Assembly (NCBI RefSeq): GCF_004358755.1 | Contig: NZ_SMZY01000004.1 | Coordinates: forward strand, 124,001 to 188,000 | Origin: Peribacillus frigoritolerans | GTDB taxonomy: Bacteria; Bacillota; Bacilli; Bacillales; Bacillaceae | Length of the DNA: 64,000 bases | Direction: 5' to 3' | Shown: in pieces, positions 18,476-27,295 of the stretch | How the letters are laid out: the number at the start of each line of letters is the position of its first letter | How positions within the stretch are numbered: the stretch's first letter is position 1 | The notes under the pieces: generated by a model | What the model saw: only the letters and a program-made list of their open reading frames with translations | Database searches by the model: none | What the model was told of the DNA's origin: nothing | Translations under genes and position numbers: made by a program

Positions 18476-18628
18476 TTAGTGATTTTGATCTTTCATATGC
18501 CCAGCCTTGCGTTTGTTCTTCCGTTTTACGCCAATTACGACAAAAACCAGAACGATAAAAAGCAAGGTGATTCCTACATTTAAAAACCCGCCAATAAAAA
18601 GGAAGAAGTCTTTAAAAAACTCACTCAT
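18476..18628 (-). CDS. Small membrane protein, 50 residues
   Basis: A 50-residue protein with one strong hydrophobic helix (about 8-33) and a basic tail (KRKNKRKAGHMKDQNH). The ATG at 18628 follows a GAGGTGA ribosome site at 6 bases, and a terminator follows the stop, so it is very likely a real gene. I do not recognise the family. Topology by the positive-inside rule would be N-out, C-in. Neighbours give no clear functional hint. Confidence 0.68.
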   Translation of the reverse strand: MSEFFKDFFLFIGGFLNVGITLLFIVLVFVVIGVKRKNKRKAGHMKDQNH

Positions 18629-18700
18629 TTATAATCACCTCTTCTCCCTTTTTACCCTCCCTGCAAATTGATAACCCTTGTACAGAGAGTTTGAAGGAGC

Positions 18701-20971
18701 TTAATCCAAGATAACAAAGTTCTTCCATTCATACGGAAGAAGCGACTGATACTTATCGGCTAAAAAACGGTCATCAACAAGCACGATGGTTCCGGTATCT
18801 TTTTCAGAACGGATCAGTCTGCCGCCCGCCTGCAAAACTTTGTTCATCCCCGGGAAAACATAGGCATAGTCAAATCCATTTTTACCTGACTGCTGAAAAT
18901 AGGCTTTCATGATGTTTCTTTCAAACCCTATCTGAGGCAGGCCTACTCCAACAACGATGACCCCGTTTAACCGGTTGCCTATCAGATCAACACCTTCAGA
19001 AAAAATCCCTCCCATTACGGCAAATGCAATCATTGTCGTGCTGCTGTTTTCTTGAAATGCATCTAAAAAAGCTTCTCTCTCTGCTTCCGTCATCTGAGGC
19101 TGCTGAATCTTCATTTCAAAAGACGGATTTAGCTCTGTCAAATACTCAAATACTTCCTTCATATAAACGTAAGAAGGAAAAAAGATAAGGTAGTTTCCGC
19201 TTCGTTCTTCAAGCAGCTGTATGACCACTTGAGAGATTGGCGCCCTGCTTTTCTCCCTGTCATGATACCTGGTGGAAATTGGTTTAATAAAGACACCCAG
19301 GTTTTCTCTGGCAAATGGAGAGGGGATTTTCACTTGATAATCATCAGAAGTTCCTCCAAGCATGTCCATGTAAAAATGGATGGGAGAAAGCGTAGCTGAA
19401 AAATGGATACTTGAGCGAAACGGTTTTTTAATTTGTCCAAGAAGAAAAGACGGATCGAGACACAGCAGTTTAATCACTGTCTCTTTTCTATCTGCTTCTG
19501 CTGTCGTCACATATCTCTCATCATAGAACTTCGACATTTTCATGAATGTCTGAGCCTGAAAGTAGCAGTCCAGGAGAAGCTGCGACGGATTTCCCGTCAA
19601 AAGCTCTTTCTCCGCTTCTTTTACAAAAGGATCCAGAAGTTCCAAAAGCTCATGAGGCAAATCCTTCGTCAGCATCGGCTGATTTTCAACTTGTTTCTTC
19701 AGGGCAATAAAATAATCATTTATGTTCTTCGCATGTTTAAAAATGCCGCCTCGTTTAAATTCTCTTTTCAGCTGAAGAAAGTCCGACTTCCTTAAGTCTG
19801 CAGAAAACATCGCCCTTCCCCGGTCAACCAGATTATGAGCCTCATCAATCAGCAGGACCGATTTTTTCTTTTGTTCATCGAAAAAACGTTTTAAGGAGAC
19901 GCGCGGGTCAAACACATAATTGTAATCACAAATCATGCCGTCTGAAGCAGATGCGAGATCTAATGAAAATTCAAAGGGGCAAACGGTATGCTTTAAAGAA
20001 TATTCCTTAATAACATCAGCAGTTAAACGTGTTTCATTTGAGAGGATATCAAGCACCGCTCCGTTAATCCTGTCATAGTAACCATTTGCAAATTCGCAGT
20101 AATCCTTTTGGCAGCGGGTCTCATCCTTTAAACAAACTTTGTCCTTTGCTGTAATCGTAACCGCAGTAAAACACAGTCCCTTTGTTTCCATGTAAGAAAA
20201 GGTATCCTCTGCTGCTTTTCTTGTGATTGTCTTAGCCGTTAAGTAAAAGAGTCTATCTAATTTGCCTTCTCCCATCGCTTTCAATGCCGGAAAGACGGTC
20301 GAAATGGTTTTGCCGATTCCGGTTGAAGCTTGAGCAAACAAGTCCGTCTTGTCGCTGATTGCTTTGTAGACAGTTCCAGCAAGCTTCCTTTGACCCTCTC
20401 TATATCTTTCAAAAGGAAAAGATAACTCTTCCATACTTTTATCCCGTTTCTTTTGATGCGCGGCTCTTAATTCAGCATAGGGAGAATAGGCTTTTATCAA
20501 TTCCTTCATGAAAGAATCAAGATCTGCTGACGAAAACGTGTTCCTGAACCTGATTTGTTCTCCCGACTGTACACTGACATAAGTCAGCTGCACCCCGATT
20601 TGATCAAGTTCCCTTTCTTTTAAAACAGCATATGCGTAGCATTTCGCCTGAGCCCAGTGAACCGGATGAGAATCCTGATTTAATAAAGAAAGATCACCGG
20701 CAGTTGATTTTATTTCATCAATATATGGCATATCTTCAGATAACAGAAGACCGTCACATCTTCCATCAATTAGAAATGAAAGATGATTATGCAGGATGAC
20801 AGTCTGTAAAAATACTTCTTTTTGATCCGCTTCCCCGTAGGTTTCCTGAATCGCCTGATGTGCTTTTGTTCCTTCAGTCATCGTTGCTGAAGTTCTGAAT
20901 CTTGAATCTATGCTTCCAGCTCTGAAAACATATTCTACTAGTGCTCTGACTGATATATGCACTACGTTCAT
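18701..20971 (-). CDS. PD-(D/E)XK nuclease fused to a DinG/XPD-family Fe-S helicase
   Basis: A 756-residue fusion. The N-terminal 130 residues have Cas4/RecB-type nuclease motifs: His38, Asp73 in DGRCDG, Glu86-x-Lys88 in YIDEIKST, and Gln108 with Tyr112 in AQAKCYAY. The rest is a superfamily 2 XPD/DinG-type helicase: Walker A ASTGIGKT (215-222), four candidate Fe-S cysteines (280, 287, 292, 331), DEAH (376-379), and C-terminal motifs MGGIFSEGVDL and QAGGRLIRSEKD. The family unwinds DNA 5' to 3' and is tied to DNA repair. All key residues appear intact. It stands alone, with no nearby defence genes and no LexA-type box that I could see. Confidence 0.88.
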   Translation of the reverse strand: MNVVHISVRALVEYVFRAGSIDSRFRTSATMTEGTKAHQAIQETYGEADQKEVFLQTVILHNHLSFLIDGRCDGLLLSEDMPYIDEIKSTAGDLSLLNQDSHPVHWAQAKCYAYAVLKERELDQIGVQLTYVSVQSGEQIRFRNTFSSADLDSFMKELIKAYSPYAELRAAHQKKRDKSMEELSFPFERYREGQRKLAGTVYKAISDKTDLFAQASTGIGKTISTVFPALKAMGEGKLDRLFYLTAKTITRKAAEDTFSYMETKGLCFTAVTITAKDKVCLKDETRCQKDYCEFANGYYDRINGAVLDILSNETRLTADVIKEYSLKHTVCPFEFSLDLASASDGMICDYNYVFDPRVSLKRFFDEQKKKSVLLIDEAHNLVDRGRAMFSADLRKSDFLQLKREFKRGGIFKHAKNINDYFIALKKQVENQPMLTKDLPHELLELLDPFVKEAEKELLTGNPSQLLLDCYFQAQTFMKMSKFYDERYVTTAEADRKETVIKLLCLDPSFLLGQIKKPFRSSIHFSATLSPIHFYMDMLGGTSDDYQVKIPSPFARENLGVFIKPISTRYHDREKSRAPISQVVIQLLEERSGNYLIFFPSYVYMKEVFEYLTELNPSFEMKIQQPQMTEAEREAFLDAFQENSSTTMIAFAVMGGIFSEGVDLIGNRLNGVIVVGVGLPQIGFERNIMKAYFQQSGKNGFDYAYVFPGMNKVLQAGGRLIRSEKDTGTIVLVDDRFLADKYQSLLPYEWKNFVILD

Positions 20972-21018
20972 TCCGCATCACCTATTATTAGTTTATCAGC
21001 AAGCTTATAATATAAAAA

Positions 21019-21049
21019 GAAATCGCCCATCAAAAGATGAGCGATTTTT
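21019..21049 (-). terminator. Terminator after ybdD
   Basis: AAATCGCTCATC-tttt-GATGGGCGATTT on the minus strand, 12 bp with a G-U pair, followed by CTTTTT. Confidence 0.85.
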
Positions 21050-21054
21050 AATAA

Positions 21055-21258
21055 TTAACAGCAGCGCGAAACCTTGCCGCCTTTTGCGTTGTAGCGTGCT
21101 TCCTGTGCCTCGCAGAAAAATTCCTTTCTGCTTTGGACCGGCTGATCCGGGTGATGGATCATCATATGCTCCACATATTTTTCATAGCTCGGAACACCCG
21201 CGAGTAAACTGATAAATTGTTTTCTGAACTTAAGGATGGATGACAGTTTCTTATACAT
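21055..21258 (-). CDS. ybdD: YbdD/YjiX-family small protein
   Basis: A 67-residue protein of the YbdD/YjiX family. The core GVPSYEKYVEHMMIHHPDQP and the EFFCEAQEARYN element followed by a Cys-rich C-terminus (RCC) are typical. The family is almost always encoded next to CstA peptide/pyruvate transporters and is thought to be needed for their activity. The start overlaps the end of cstA by 8 bases, so translation is coupled. A terminator follows. Confidence 0.85.
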   Translation of the reverse strand: MYKKLSSILKFRKQFISLLAGVPSYEKYVEHMMIHHPDQPVQSRKEFFCEAQEARYNAKGGKVSRCC

Positions 21259-23326
21259 GGTGGCTTATGCCTCCTTCAGATCTCTCAATATACGGCGCCT
21301 CGTGCAAAGTGGTCTCCTTGTTCGTCAATACCTTAATCCATATGCGGATAGCCGAAATCAAGACAGCTATTACTACAATCATAAATATGGCGCAAAGGGC
21401 CGCATCCACATAGTCATTTATCAACACCTGCTTCATCTGGTCCGCATTCGCAGCAGGTGCAAGCACCTCTCCTTTATCAATCGCCCCTTTAAACAGATTT
21501 GCATGTGACAGGAAACCGATCTTCGGATTTTCATGGAAAAGCTTTTGCCATCCGGCTGTCATGGTTACGATTAAAATCCAAGTCGTCGGAACGAGAGTGA
21601 TCCAAACGTAAGCTTTTTTGCCCATTTTGAAAAGAATGGTTGTACCAAGCAGCAGGGCAATTCCTGCCAGCATCTGATTGGCTATGCCGAACAGCGGCCA
21701 GAGTGTGTTTATTCCTCCTAATGGATCGATTACTCCCTGATAGAGGAAATATCCCCATCCGAGAACACATAGGGCAGTGGCAAGAATATTGGCCGGGAGA
21801 TATTCTGTTCTGGCCAATGGTTTATATATATGACCCAATAAATCCTGAATCATAAAGCGCCCGACCCTTGTTCCCGCATCAATGGTTGTCAGAATAAATA
21901 AGGCTTCAAACAGGATGGCGAAATGGTACCAGAAGGCCATAAGAGCTTTACCGCCAATGACTTCAGAAAAGATATAAGCCATTCCGATGGCAAGCGTCGG
22001 AGCCCCTCCAGTTCTTGAGAGAACCGTCTCTTCTCCGACATCATCTGCAAGCGCTGTCAAATCATCCGGCGTTATTGTAAAACCCCAGCTCGAAACGGTT
22101 GCCGCCGCCTGTACAGCTTCCGTGCCAATCAGGGCAGGCGGACTATTAATAGCAAAATAGATCCCTGGCGTAAGCACACATGCAGCAATCATCGCCATAA
22201 CTGCAACAAAGGATTCTGTCAGCATGGCGCCGTATCCGATCGGCCTCGCATGTGATTCTCTTTCAATCATTTTTGGCGTTGTACCGGAAGATACTAGAGC
22301 ATGGAAGCCGGAAACCGCACCGCATGCGATTGTGATAAATAAAAACGGGAACATATTTCCTGCAAACACAGGGCCTGTACCATCTATAAATGGTGTGACA
22401 GACGGCATCTGCAGGTCTGGAGCTACAACGATAATTCCAAGTGCAAGACCGACAATCGTTCCGACTTTCAGGAATGTACTCAGATAGTCCCTTGGCGCAA
22501 GCAGCAGCCAAACCGGCAATACAGACGCAATGAAACCGTATACAATCATTAAAATAGCAATCGTTTCACCTTTATATGTAAACAGCTTGGCAAGTTCCGG
22601 TGTTTCGGCAACATGCTGACCGAGGAAGATCGATAAAAGAAGAAGAACGACTCCGATTATAGAACCTTCTCCAACTCTTCCCGGCCGAATATATCTCATA
22701 TATATGCCCATGAATACAGCAATCGGAATCGTAGCTGCAATCGTAAACATACCCCACGGACTTCCTACAAGCGCTTTCACAACAACGAGAGCGAGTACAG
22801 CTAATAAAATAATCATAATTCCAAGAATGCCGACCATGGCAATGATTCCCGTTATCGGACCGATTTCCTCTTTAATCATTTCCCCTAATGACTTTCCTTT
22901 TCGTCGCATAGAACCAAACAAAATAATGAAATCCTGCACCGCTCCGGCAAGGATAACCCCGACAATAATCCAGATCGTCCCCGGCAAATAACCCATTTGT
23001 GCAGCGAGTATAGGTCCTACCAGCGGTCCAGCTCCGGCGATGGCTGCAAAGTGATGACCAAACAATACCCATTTGTTTGTCGGCACATAATCCTTGCCGT
23101 CATTGTGTGTCTCTGCAGGAGTTTCCCGCTTGTCATCAAGCTCAAATACTTTATTAGCAATAAAACGGCTGTAAAAACGGTAAGCAACCGCATACGAACA
23201 AACAGCTGCTGTCAGCAGCCAAATGGCGTTAATGCTCTCCCCCTGATTAAGAGCGATGACTGCAAATCCTGCTGCTCCCAGTGTGGAGACTAACCCCCAA
23301 ATAATAATCGATCTTAAAGCCTTCAT
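21251..23326 (-). CDS. cstA: Carbon starvation protein CstA (pyruvate/peptide transporter)
   Basis: A very hydrophobic 691-residue protein with at least 16 membrane segments. It carries the CstA pattern KWVLFGHHFAAIAGAGPLVGP in the first quarter, GSMRRKGKSLGE in the first cytoplasmic loop, and TTIDAGTRVGRFMIQD late. CstA proteins are carbon-starvation-induced transporters shown in E. coli to take up pyruvate and linked to peptide use. The gene heads a two-gene operon with ybdD. The neighbourhood also holds an acetate permease and a sensor kinase, which may form a set for scavenging overflow carbon; this is inference. Confidence 0.92.
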   Translation of the reverse strand: MKALRSIIIWGLVSTLGAAGFAVIALNQGESINAIWLLTAAVCSYAVAYRFYSRFIANKVFELDDKRETPAETHNDGKDYVPTNKWVLFGHHFAAIAGAGPLVGPILAAQMGYLPGTIWIIVGVILAGAVQDFIILFGSMRRKGKSLGEMIKEEIGPITGIIAMVGILGIMIILLAVLALVVVKALVGSPWGMFTIAATIPIAVFMGIYMRYIRPGRVGEGSIIGVVLLLLSIFLGQHVAETPELAKLFTYKGETIAILMIVYGFIASVLPVWLLLAPRDYLSTFLKVGTIVGLALGIIVVAPDLQMPSVTPFIDGTGPVFAGNMFPFLFITIACGAVSGFHALVSSGTTPKMIERESHARPIGYGAMLTESFVAVMAMIAACVLTPGIYFAINSPPALIGTEAVQAAATVSSWGFTITPDDLTALADDVGEETVLSRTGGAPTLAIGMAYIFSEVIGGKALMAFWYHFAILFEALFILTTIDAGTRVGRFMIQDLLGHIYKPLARTEYLPANILATALCVLGWGYFLYQGVIDPLGGINTLWPLFGIANQMLAGIALLLGTTILFKMGKKAYVWITLVPTTWILIVTMTAGWQKLFHENPKIGFLSHANLFKGAIDKGEVLAPAANADQMKQVLINDYVDAALCAIFMIVVIAVLISAIRIWIKVLTNKETTLHEAPYIERSEGGISHHV

Positions 23327-23454
23327 CTGCCATCATCCCTTCTGTAGCGTACACACTTATTATACGTTTGATGTCTGAATTTTTAAATAATTATTTTTTC
23401 GTATTTTAATAGTTAATAGTAGGATTTTAGATGAGGGAACAGGTTTAAGGAAAG

Positions 23455-23482
23455 AAAAAACCACAGTATGATTCTACTGTGG
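23455..23482 (-). terminator. Terminator overlapping the 3' end of the kinase gene
   Basis: CCACAGTA-GAATCA-TACTGTGG on the minus strand followed by six T; the right part of the hairpin includes the stop codon of the kinase gene. Confidence 0.85.
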
Positions 23483-24745
23483 AGCACCTCGCTTATTTTT
23501 GTTTTTAATCGGAAGAATCATGGTGACTTCAGTGCCGGAACCAAGCTCGCTCTTATAAGCTACTCTACCTTTCATAGTTTCAATAATGCGCAGAGACACA
23601 GTTGTTCCAAGACCAGTTCCTTTATCCTTGGTAGAATAAAAAACAGTGCCGATTTGGGAAAGCTGATCCGCGGACATGCCTTTGCCTGTATCTGAAATGA
23701 CGGTATACGCCTGTCCATTTTTAAAAAAGAGCTGCACCCTGACTATTCCCCCTTCTGGAGTAGCTTCAATGGCATTTTTAATCAGATTGACAAGCGCCTG
23801 TTTAAGCTGGCTTCGATCGGTTTCAATATAAAGACCCGGATGAAGCTGGCAGGATAACTTCACCCCTTGTTTTACTGCAAGCGCATTCAATAAATAAACA
23901 ACATTATGTATTACTTCTGAAAGCTGAAATTCTTCTATTTTTTTCAGCTTCGGCTTAGCAAAATTCAAGTAATCATTCAGAATGGACTCGGCTCGGCCAA
24001 TCTCACTCAAAATCAAACGCATATATTGCTCATCATTCTTCTTTTCTTTTTCCACCAGCTGCAAAAAACCTTTTACAACAGTCAGCGGATTCCGGACCTC
24101 GTGTGCTATGGATGCGGCAAGCTCTCCGATCGTATTTAGCTTTTCCGTACGGATAATCTCCTGCTTCATCATCTTCCGCTCAATGCCTGCTTCAAGGAGT
24201 TTAGCAGCTATCCCAATGGCAATGACTTGTAAAATTCCGAAGATGAACACATAAAATAATAGTTTCTTACTGCTGCTGAAGGTGTAATCAGATGTGATTA
24301 AAAAAGAGAGCAGAATGCCAAGCTGAACAACAGCAGGCCAAAATCCAATAATGATTGAAAGCTGAATCCTTTTTTTAGGCTTGTACTTTCTGAAGCGCTT
24401 TGAAAACAGGAAAGGTCCAATCAGTGCGAGAAAGGCGCTTATATATCCAAACAAGATTGCTTCCCCGCCTACATATGTTCTTGCGAGCAGAATGAAAATG
24501 AAGACGATCAAGCCGGCAGCAGGACCTCCATACAGCAATGCAAAGACCATTGGTACATACCTTAAATCCCAATAAAGACCGTAATCATAAAACGAGAAAA
24601 TCATGCACAAAAAGGCAGCGATCCCGTATATGACCCCGGAGAAATAAGGTGATGCCGTTATGCGCTTGTTTTCAAGAATAACCGTGTAAATCAAGACAGG
24701 AACCAAGACGATCAAAACATGTAACGTCAATTTCTCTGCGAGCAT
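23474..24745 (-). CDS. Membrane sensor histidine kinase, KinB-like
   Basis: A 423-residue kinase. The first 190 residues contain about six membrane helices of the 5TMR/LytS-like type with little extracellular sequence. The HisKA box is IGELAASIAHEVRNPLTVVKGFLQLV (phosphoacceptor His about 217). The ATPase has LVNLIKNAIEATPEGG, DTGKGMS and GTGLGTTVSLRII. Length and layout match sporulation kinase KinB of B. subtilis (428 residues), but no lipoprotein partner gene (kapB) lies nearby and no response regulator is adjacent, which suits an orphan phosphorelay kinase. Function in sporulation is inferred. Confidence 0.82.
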   Translation of the reverse strand: MLAEKLTLHVLIVLVPVLIYTVILENKRITASPYFSGVIYGIAAFLCMIFSFYDYGLYWDLRYVPMVFALLYGGPAAGLIVFIFILLARTYVGGEAILFGYISAFLALIGPFLFSKRFRKYKPKKRIQLSIIIGFWPAVVQLGILLSFLITSDYTFSSSKKLLFYVFIFGILQVIAIGIAAKLLEAGIERKMMKQEIIRTEKLNTIGELAASIAHEVRNPLTVVKGFLQLVEKEKKNDEQYMRLILSEIGRAESILNDYLNFAKPKLKKIEEFQLSEVIHNVVYLLNALAVKQGVKLSCQLHPGLYIETDRSQLKQALVNLIKNAIEATPEGGIVRVQLFFKNGQAYTVISDTGKGMSADQLSQIGTVFYSTKDKGTGLGTTVSLRIIETMKGRVAYKSELGSGTEVTMILPIKNKNKRGAPQ

Positions 24746-24907
24746 CGTAATTTCCCCAATTATATTTGTGTTTTGAGTTCTTATTCGACAAAAACCGCAT
24801 AATTCCTCTTTATTATTCGAATTAACACACTATTTAAATAAGCGTTTAATTGATGTTTTAAACCCCAATAAAACAGGTATCTGTACAAGCATGGAGGTGT
24901 TTTTGAC

Positions 24908-25093
24908 ATGACCGATAAAAAGAATAAGCAAAAACAGGATAACCCTGAGCAAATTCCTGGCCGTGACGGAAAAACATTAATTGAACGGGAAAATGAAATG
25001 ACTGTTGATGCGATTCCAGTCGAAGAAGTAAAGATCGGACTGCAAGATGAGAAAAAGAAACATAAAACTAAAAATCAATCTTCAAGTGATTAA
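24908..25093 (+). CDS. Small hydrophilic protein, 61 residues
   Basis: A 61-residue, very charged protein (Lys/Asp/Glu/Gln-rich), starting at ATG 24908 after a GGAGGTG site. The middle reads GRDGKTLIERENEMTVDAIP. No membrane segment, signal or cysteine is seen. I do not recognise the family. It runs divergently from the kinase gene and ends before a bidirectional terminator. Composition resembles small Bacillus proteins made in sporulating or stationary cells, but this is only an impression. Confidence 0.62.
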   Translation: MTDKKNKQKQDNPEQIPGRDGKTLIERENEMTVDAIPVEEVKIGLQDEKKKHKTKNQSSSD

Positions 25094-25144
25094 CCTTTAA
25101 GGCTAGATAGCAAAAATCTCTCAATTTCATTTCTGCCTTATATA

Positions 25145-25176
25145 AAAATCCTCCCGCTTCTAAGCAGGAGGATTTT
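25145..25176. terminator. Bidirectional terminator
   Basis: AAAATCCTCC pairs with GGAGGATTTT, with A and T runs on both sides, between the 61-residue gene (+) and the acetate permease gene (-). Confidence 0.85.
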
Positions 25177-25183
25177 ATTTAAT

Positions 25184-26719
25184 TCATTTCATTCCAGTAT
25201 TAGCCTTCACAAGAATCTCATCAAATTTCTTCGCATCTTCTTTTTTGCTTGAAACGATCGTTCCAATGTAAGCGCCGAGGAATCCAAGCGGGATTGAAAC
25301 AATACCCGGATTAGACAGGCTGAACAATGGATCTCCAACGAAAATCGCTGCTCCGGCCTCTGGTGACCATACATTAGGGCTGAGGGCTACAAGAATAAGA
25401 GAACTGAACAAGCCCGTGAGCATTCCTGTAACTGCTCCTGCTGTATTAAACCGTTTCCAGAAAATCGTCAGCAAGAGAATCGGCAGGTTTGCGCTTGCTG
25501 CGACAGCAAAGGCGAGTGCAACTAAAAATGCTACGTTCATGTTCTGTGCAAACAATGCAAGAAGAATCGAAAGAATAGCCACACCGATTGATGCCCATCT
25601 GGCTGCCACAACCTGCTCCTTCTCCGTTGCTTCTCCCCGGCGAAGAATATGGCTGTAAAAGTCATGGGCAAATGCAGAAGCAGCTGACAGCACGAGTCCC
25701 GCTACAACAGCGAGTATGGTTGCGAATGCAACTGCTGAAACAAAGGCAAATAAGAAATCTCCGCCAATCGCTTCTGCAAGCAATGGCGCTGCCATGTTCC
25801 CGGCTGAATTGGCCGCTACGATATTGTCATAGCCGACAAACGCTGCAGCTCCAAAACCTAAAAAGACAGTCATTACATAAAATACACCGATAATCCATGT
25901 TGCATACACAACGGATTTCCGAGCTGTAATAGCATCTTTAACGGTAAAGAAACGGATCAGGATATGAGGTAGACCGGCTGTTCCAAGCACAAGCGCCAGA
26001 TTCAGCGAAATCGTATCCAGCGGATTTTTAAACTTGTTCCCCGGATTCAAAAAGCTCTCACCAAGCGGTGTCGGTGTCGCCGTCTGCATCTCAGAGAACA
26101 TTTTCATGATGCTGAAATCGAATTTAGCAAACACAATCACCGAAATAACAAATGTACCAATCATAAGAAGAACAGCTTTTACAATCTGCACCCAGCTCGT
26201 TGCAGTCATTCCTCCGAATACAACATAGATGGTCATCAGCGTTCCGACAATCAAAACAGAATACACATAATCAATGCCAAGCAGCAGATGAATAAGCCCT
26301 CCTGCTCCTACTAGCTGCGCGATCATATAAAAGATTGAAATAGAGATCGTATTCAGCGCCGCAACGCCGCGCACCTTACTATTATTAAACCTTGCCGCTA
26401 TCATGTCAGCCATAGTGTATTTCCCCAAATTTCTAAGAGGTTCAGCCACTATGTATAACACCACAAGATACGCAACTAAAAATCCAATACTGTAAAAAAA
26501 TCCGTCAAACCCAGAAAGCGCTATCATTCCTGCGATCCCTAAAAAAGAAGCAGCTGACATATAGTCACCAGCGATGGCAAGGCCATTTTGAAAGCCGGTT
26601 AAACTGCTGTCCGCGGTGTAAAAATCACTTGTAGTCTTTGTACGCTTAGAGGCAAAATAAGTGATAAATAATGTCATAATTACGATTCCTAAAAAGAGAG
26701 AAAATGCCAGCATGTTCAT
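25184..26719 (-). CDS. ywcA: Cation/acetate symporter (ActP/YwcA type)
   Basis: A 511-residue SSS-family permease with about 13 membrane segments. The segment TSDFYTADSSLTGFQNGLAI near the N-terminus and SAASAFAHDFYSHI in the second half are typical of acetate permeases (ActP of E. coli, YwcA of B. subtilis). It is preceded by a DUF485 gene 15 bases upstream, the standard pairing for this subgroup. Likely substrate is acetate or another short monocarboxylate with sodium or protons; substrate is inferred from family. A terminator follows. Confidence 0.88.
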   Translation of the reverse strand: MNMLAFSLFLGIVIMTLFITYFASKRTKTTSDFYTADSSLTGFQNGLAIAGDYMSAASFLGIAGMIALSGFDGFFYSIGFLVAYLVVLYIVAEPLRNLGKYTMADMIAARFNNSKVRGVAALNTISISIFYMIAQLVGAGGLIHLLLGIDYVYSVLIVGTLMTIYVVFGGMTATSWVQIVKAVLLMIGTFVISVIVFAKFDFSIMKMFSEMQTATPTPLGESFLNPGNKFKNPLDTISLNLALVLGTAGLPHILIRFFTVKDAITARKSVVYATWIIGVFYVMTVFLGFGAAAFVGYDNIVAANSAGNMAAPLLAEAIGGDFLFAFVSAVAFATILAVVAGLVLSAASAFAHDFYSHILRRGEATEKEQVVAARWASIGVAILSILLALFAQNMNVAFLVALAFAVAASANLPILLLTIFWKRFNTAGAVTGMLTGLFSSLILVALSPNVWSPEAGAAIFVGDPLFSLSNPGIVSIPLGFLGAYIGTIVSSKKEDAKKFDEILVKANTGMK

Positions 26720-26734
26720 TGTATGTGTCCTCCT

Positions 26735-27067
26735 TTACCTTTTTGCCTCGGCTTTAATTTGTTCTACAATCTGATCAAACTTCTTTGCCCGGCTGGAATA
26801 AAGCATACAGAAAGTCCAAGTCATAATAAATTGGGCAAAAGCGAAGACCCATGCCCAGCTGATCGGGCCGACTGCATACTCATTCAGTACGGTTGAATAA
26901 GCCGTTAACACCGGCAATGTAAAATAAAAGGCTAAGAAAAATAAAGACATTGGCAAGATAAAACTTCTCTTTGTCTGAAGCAGTTTTTGAAAGGATTCTG
27001 ACTGAACAATTTTGGTGTAATCGACTGAGGACTGCGCGGACTTTAATTGCTGCTTTTCATTACTCAC
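26735..27067 (-). CDS. ywcB: DUF485 membrane protein (YwcB/YjcH type)
   Basis: A 110-residue protein with two membrane helices (about 40-60 and 72-95). KLLQTKRSFILPMSLFFLAFYF matches the DUF485 family, as in E. coli YjcH and B. subtilis YwcB, always encoded just before an acetate-type SSS permease. It is probably an accessory subunit. First gene of the two-gene operon; its promoter region faces that of niaP. Confidence 0.87.
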   Translation of the reverse strand: MSNEKQQLKSAQSSVDYTKIVQSESFQKLLQTKRSFILPMSLFFLAFYFTLPVLTAYSTVLNEYAVGPISWAWVFAFAQFIMTWTFCMLYSSRAKKFDQIVEQIKAEAKR

Positions 27068-27295
27068 TACCTGTTCCCCCTTTAGTTAATAGTTTTAAAA
27101 ACCCAGCCCTCCTTAATTCCAAATTTTCACACTCTTATTATATATTTATCTGAAAAATATGTAAATTTAGATAACTCTTTTTTAAAAAATAACCTCCTTT
27201 AGACTCATCCAAAGATAGATATAATTCATAAGGTAGACTAAAATAAGAAAGATTACTGCATTCTATTATCGGTGAAAGCTGTTAAGGAGGATACG

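Noticed and set aside
19433-19795. 120-codon plus-strand open frame
   Set aside because: Antisense to the nuclease-helicase gene, whose motifs are intact; no start signal.
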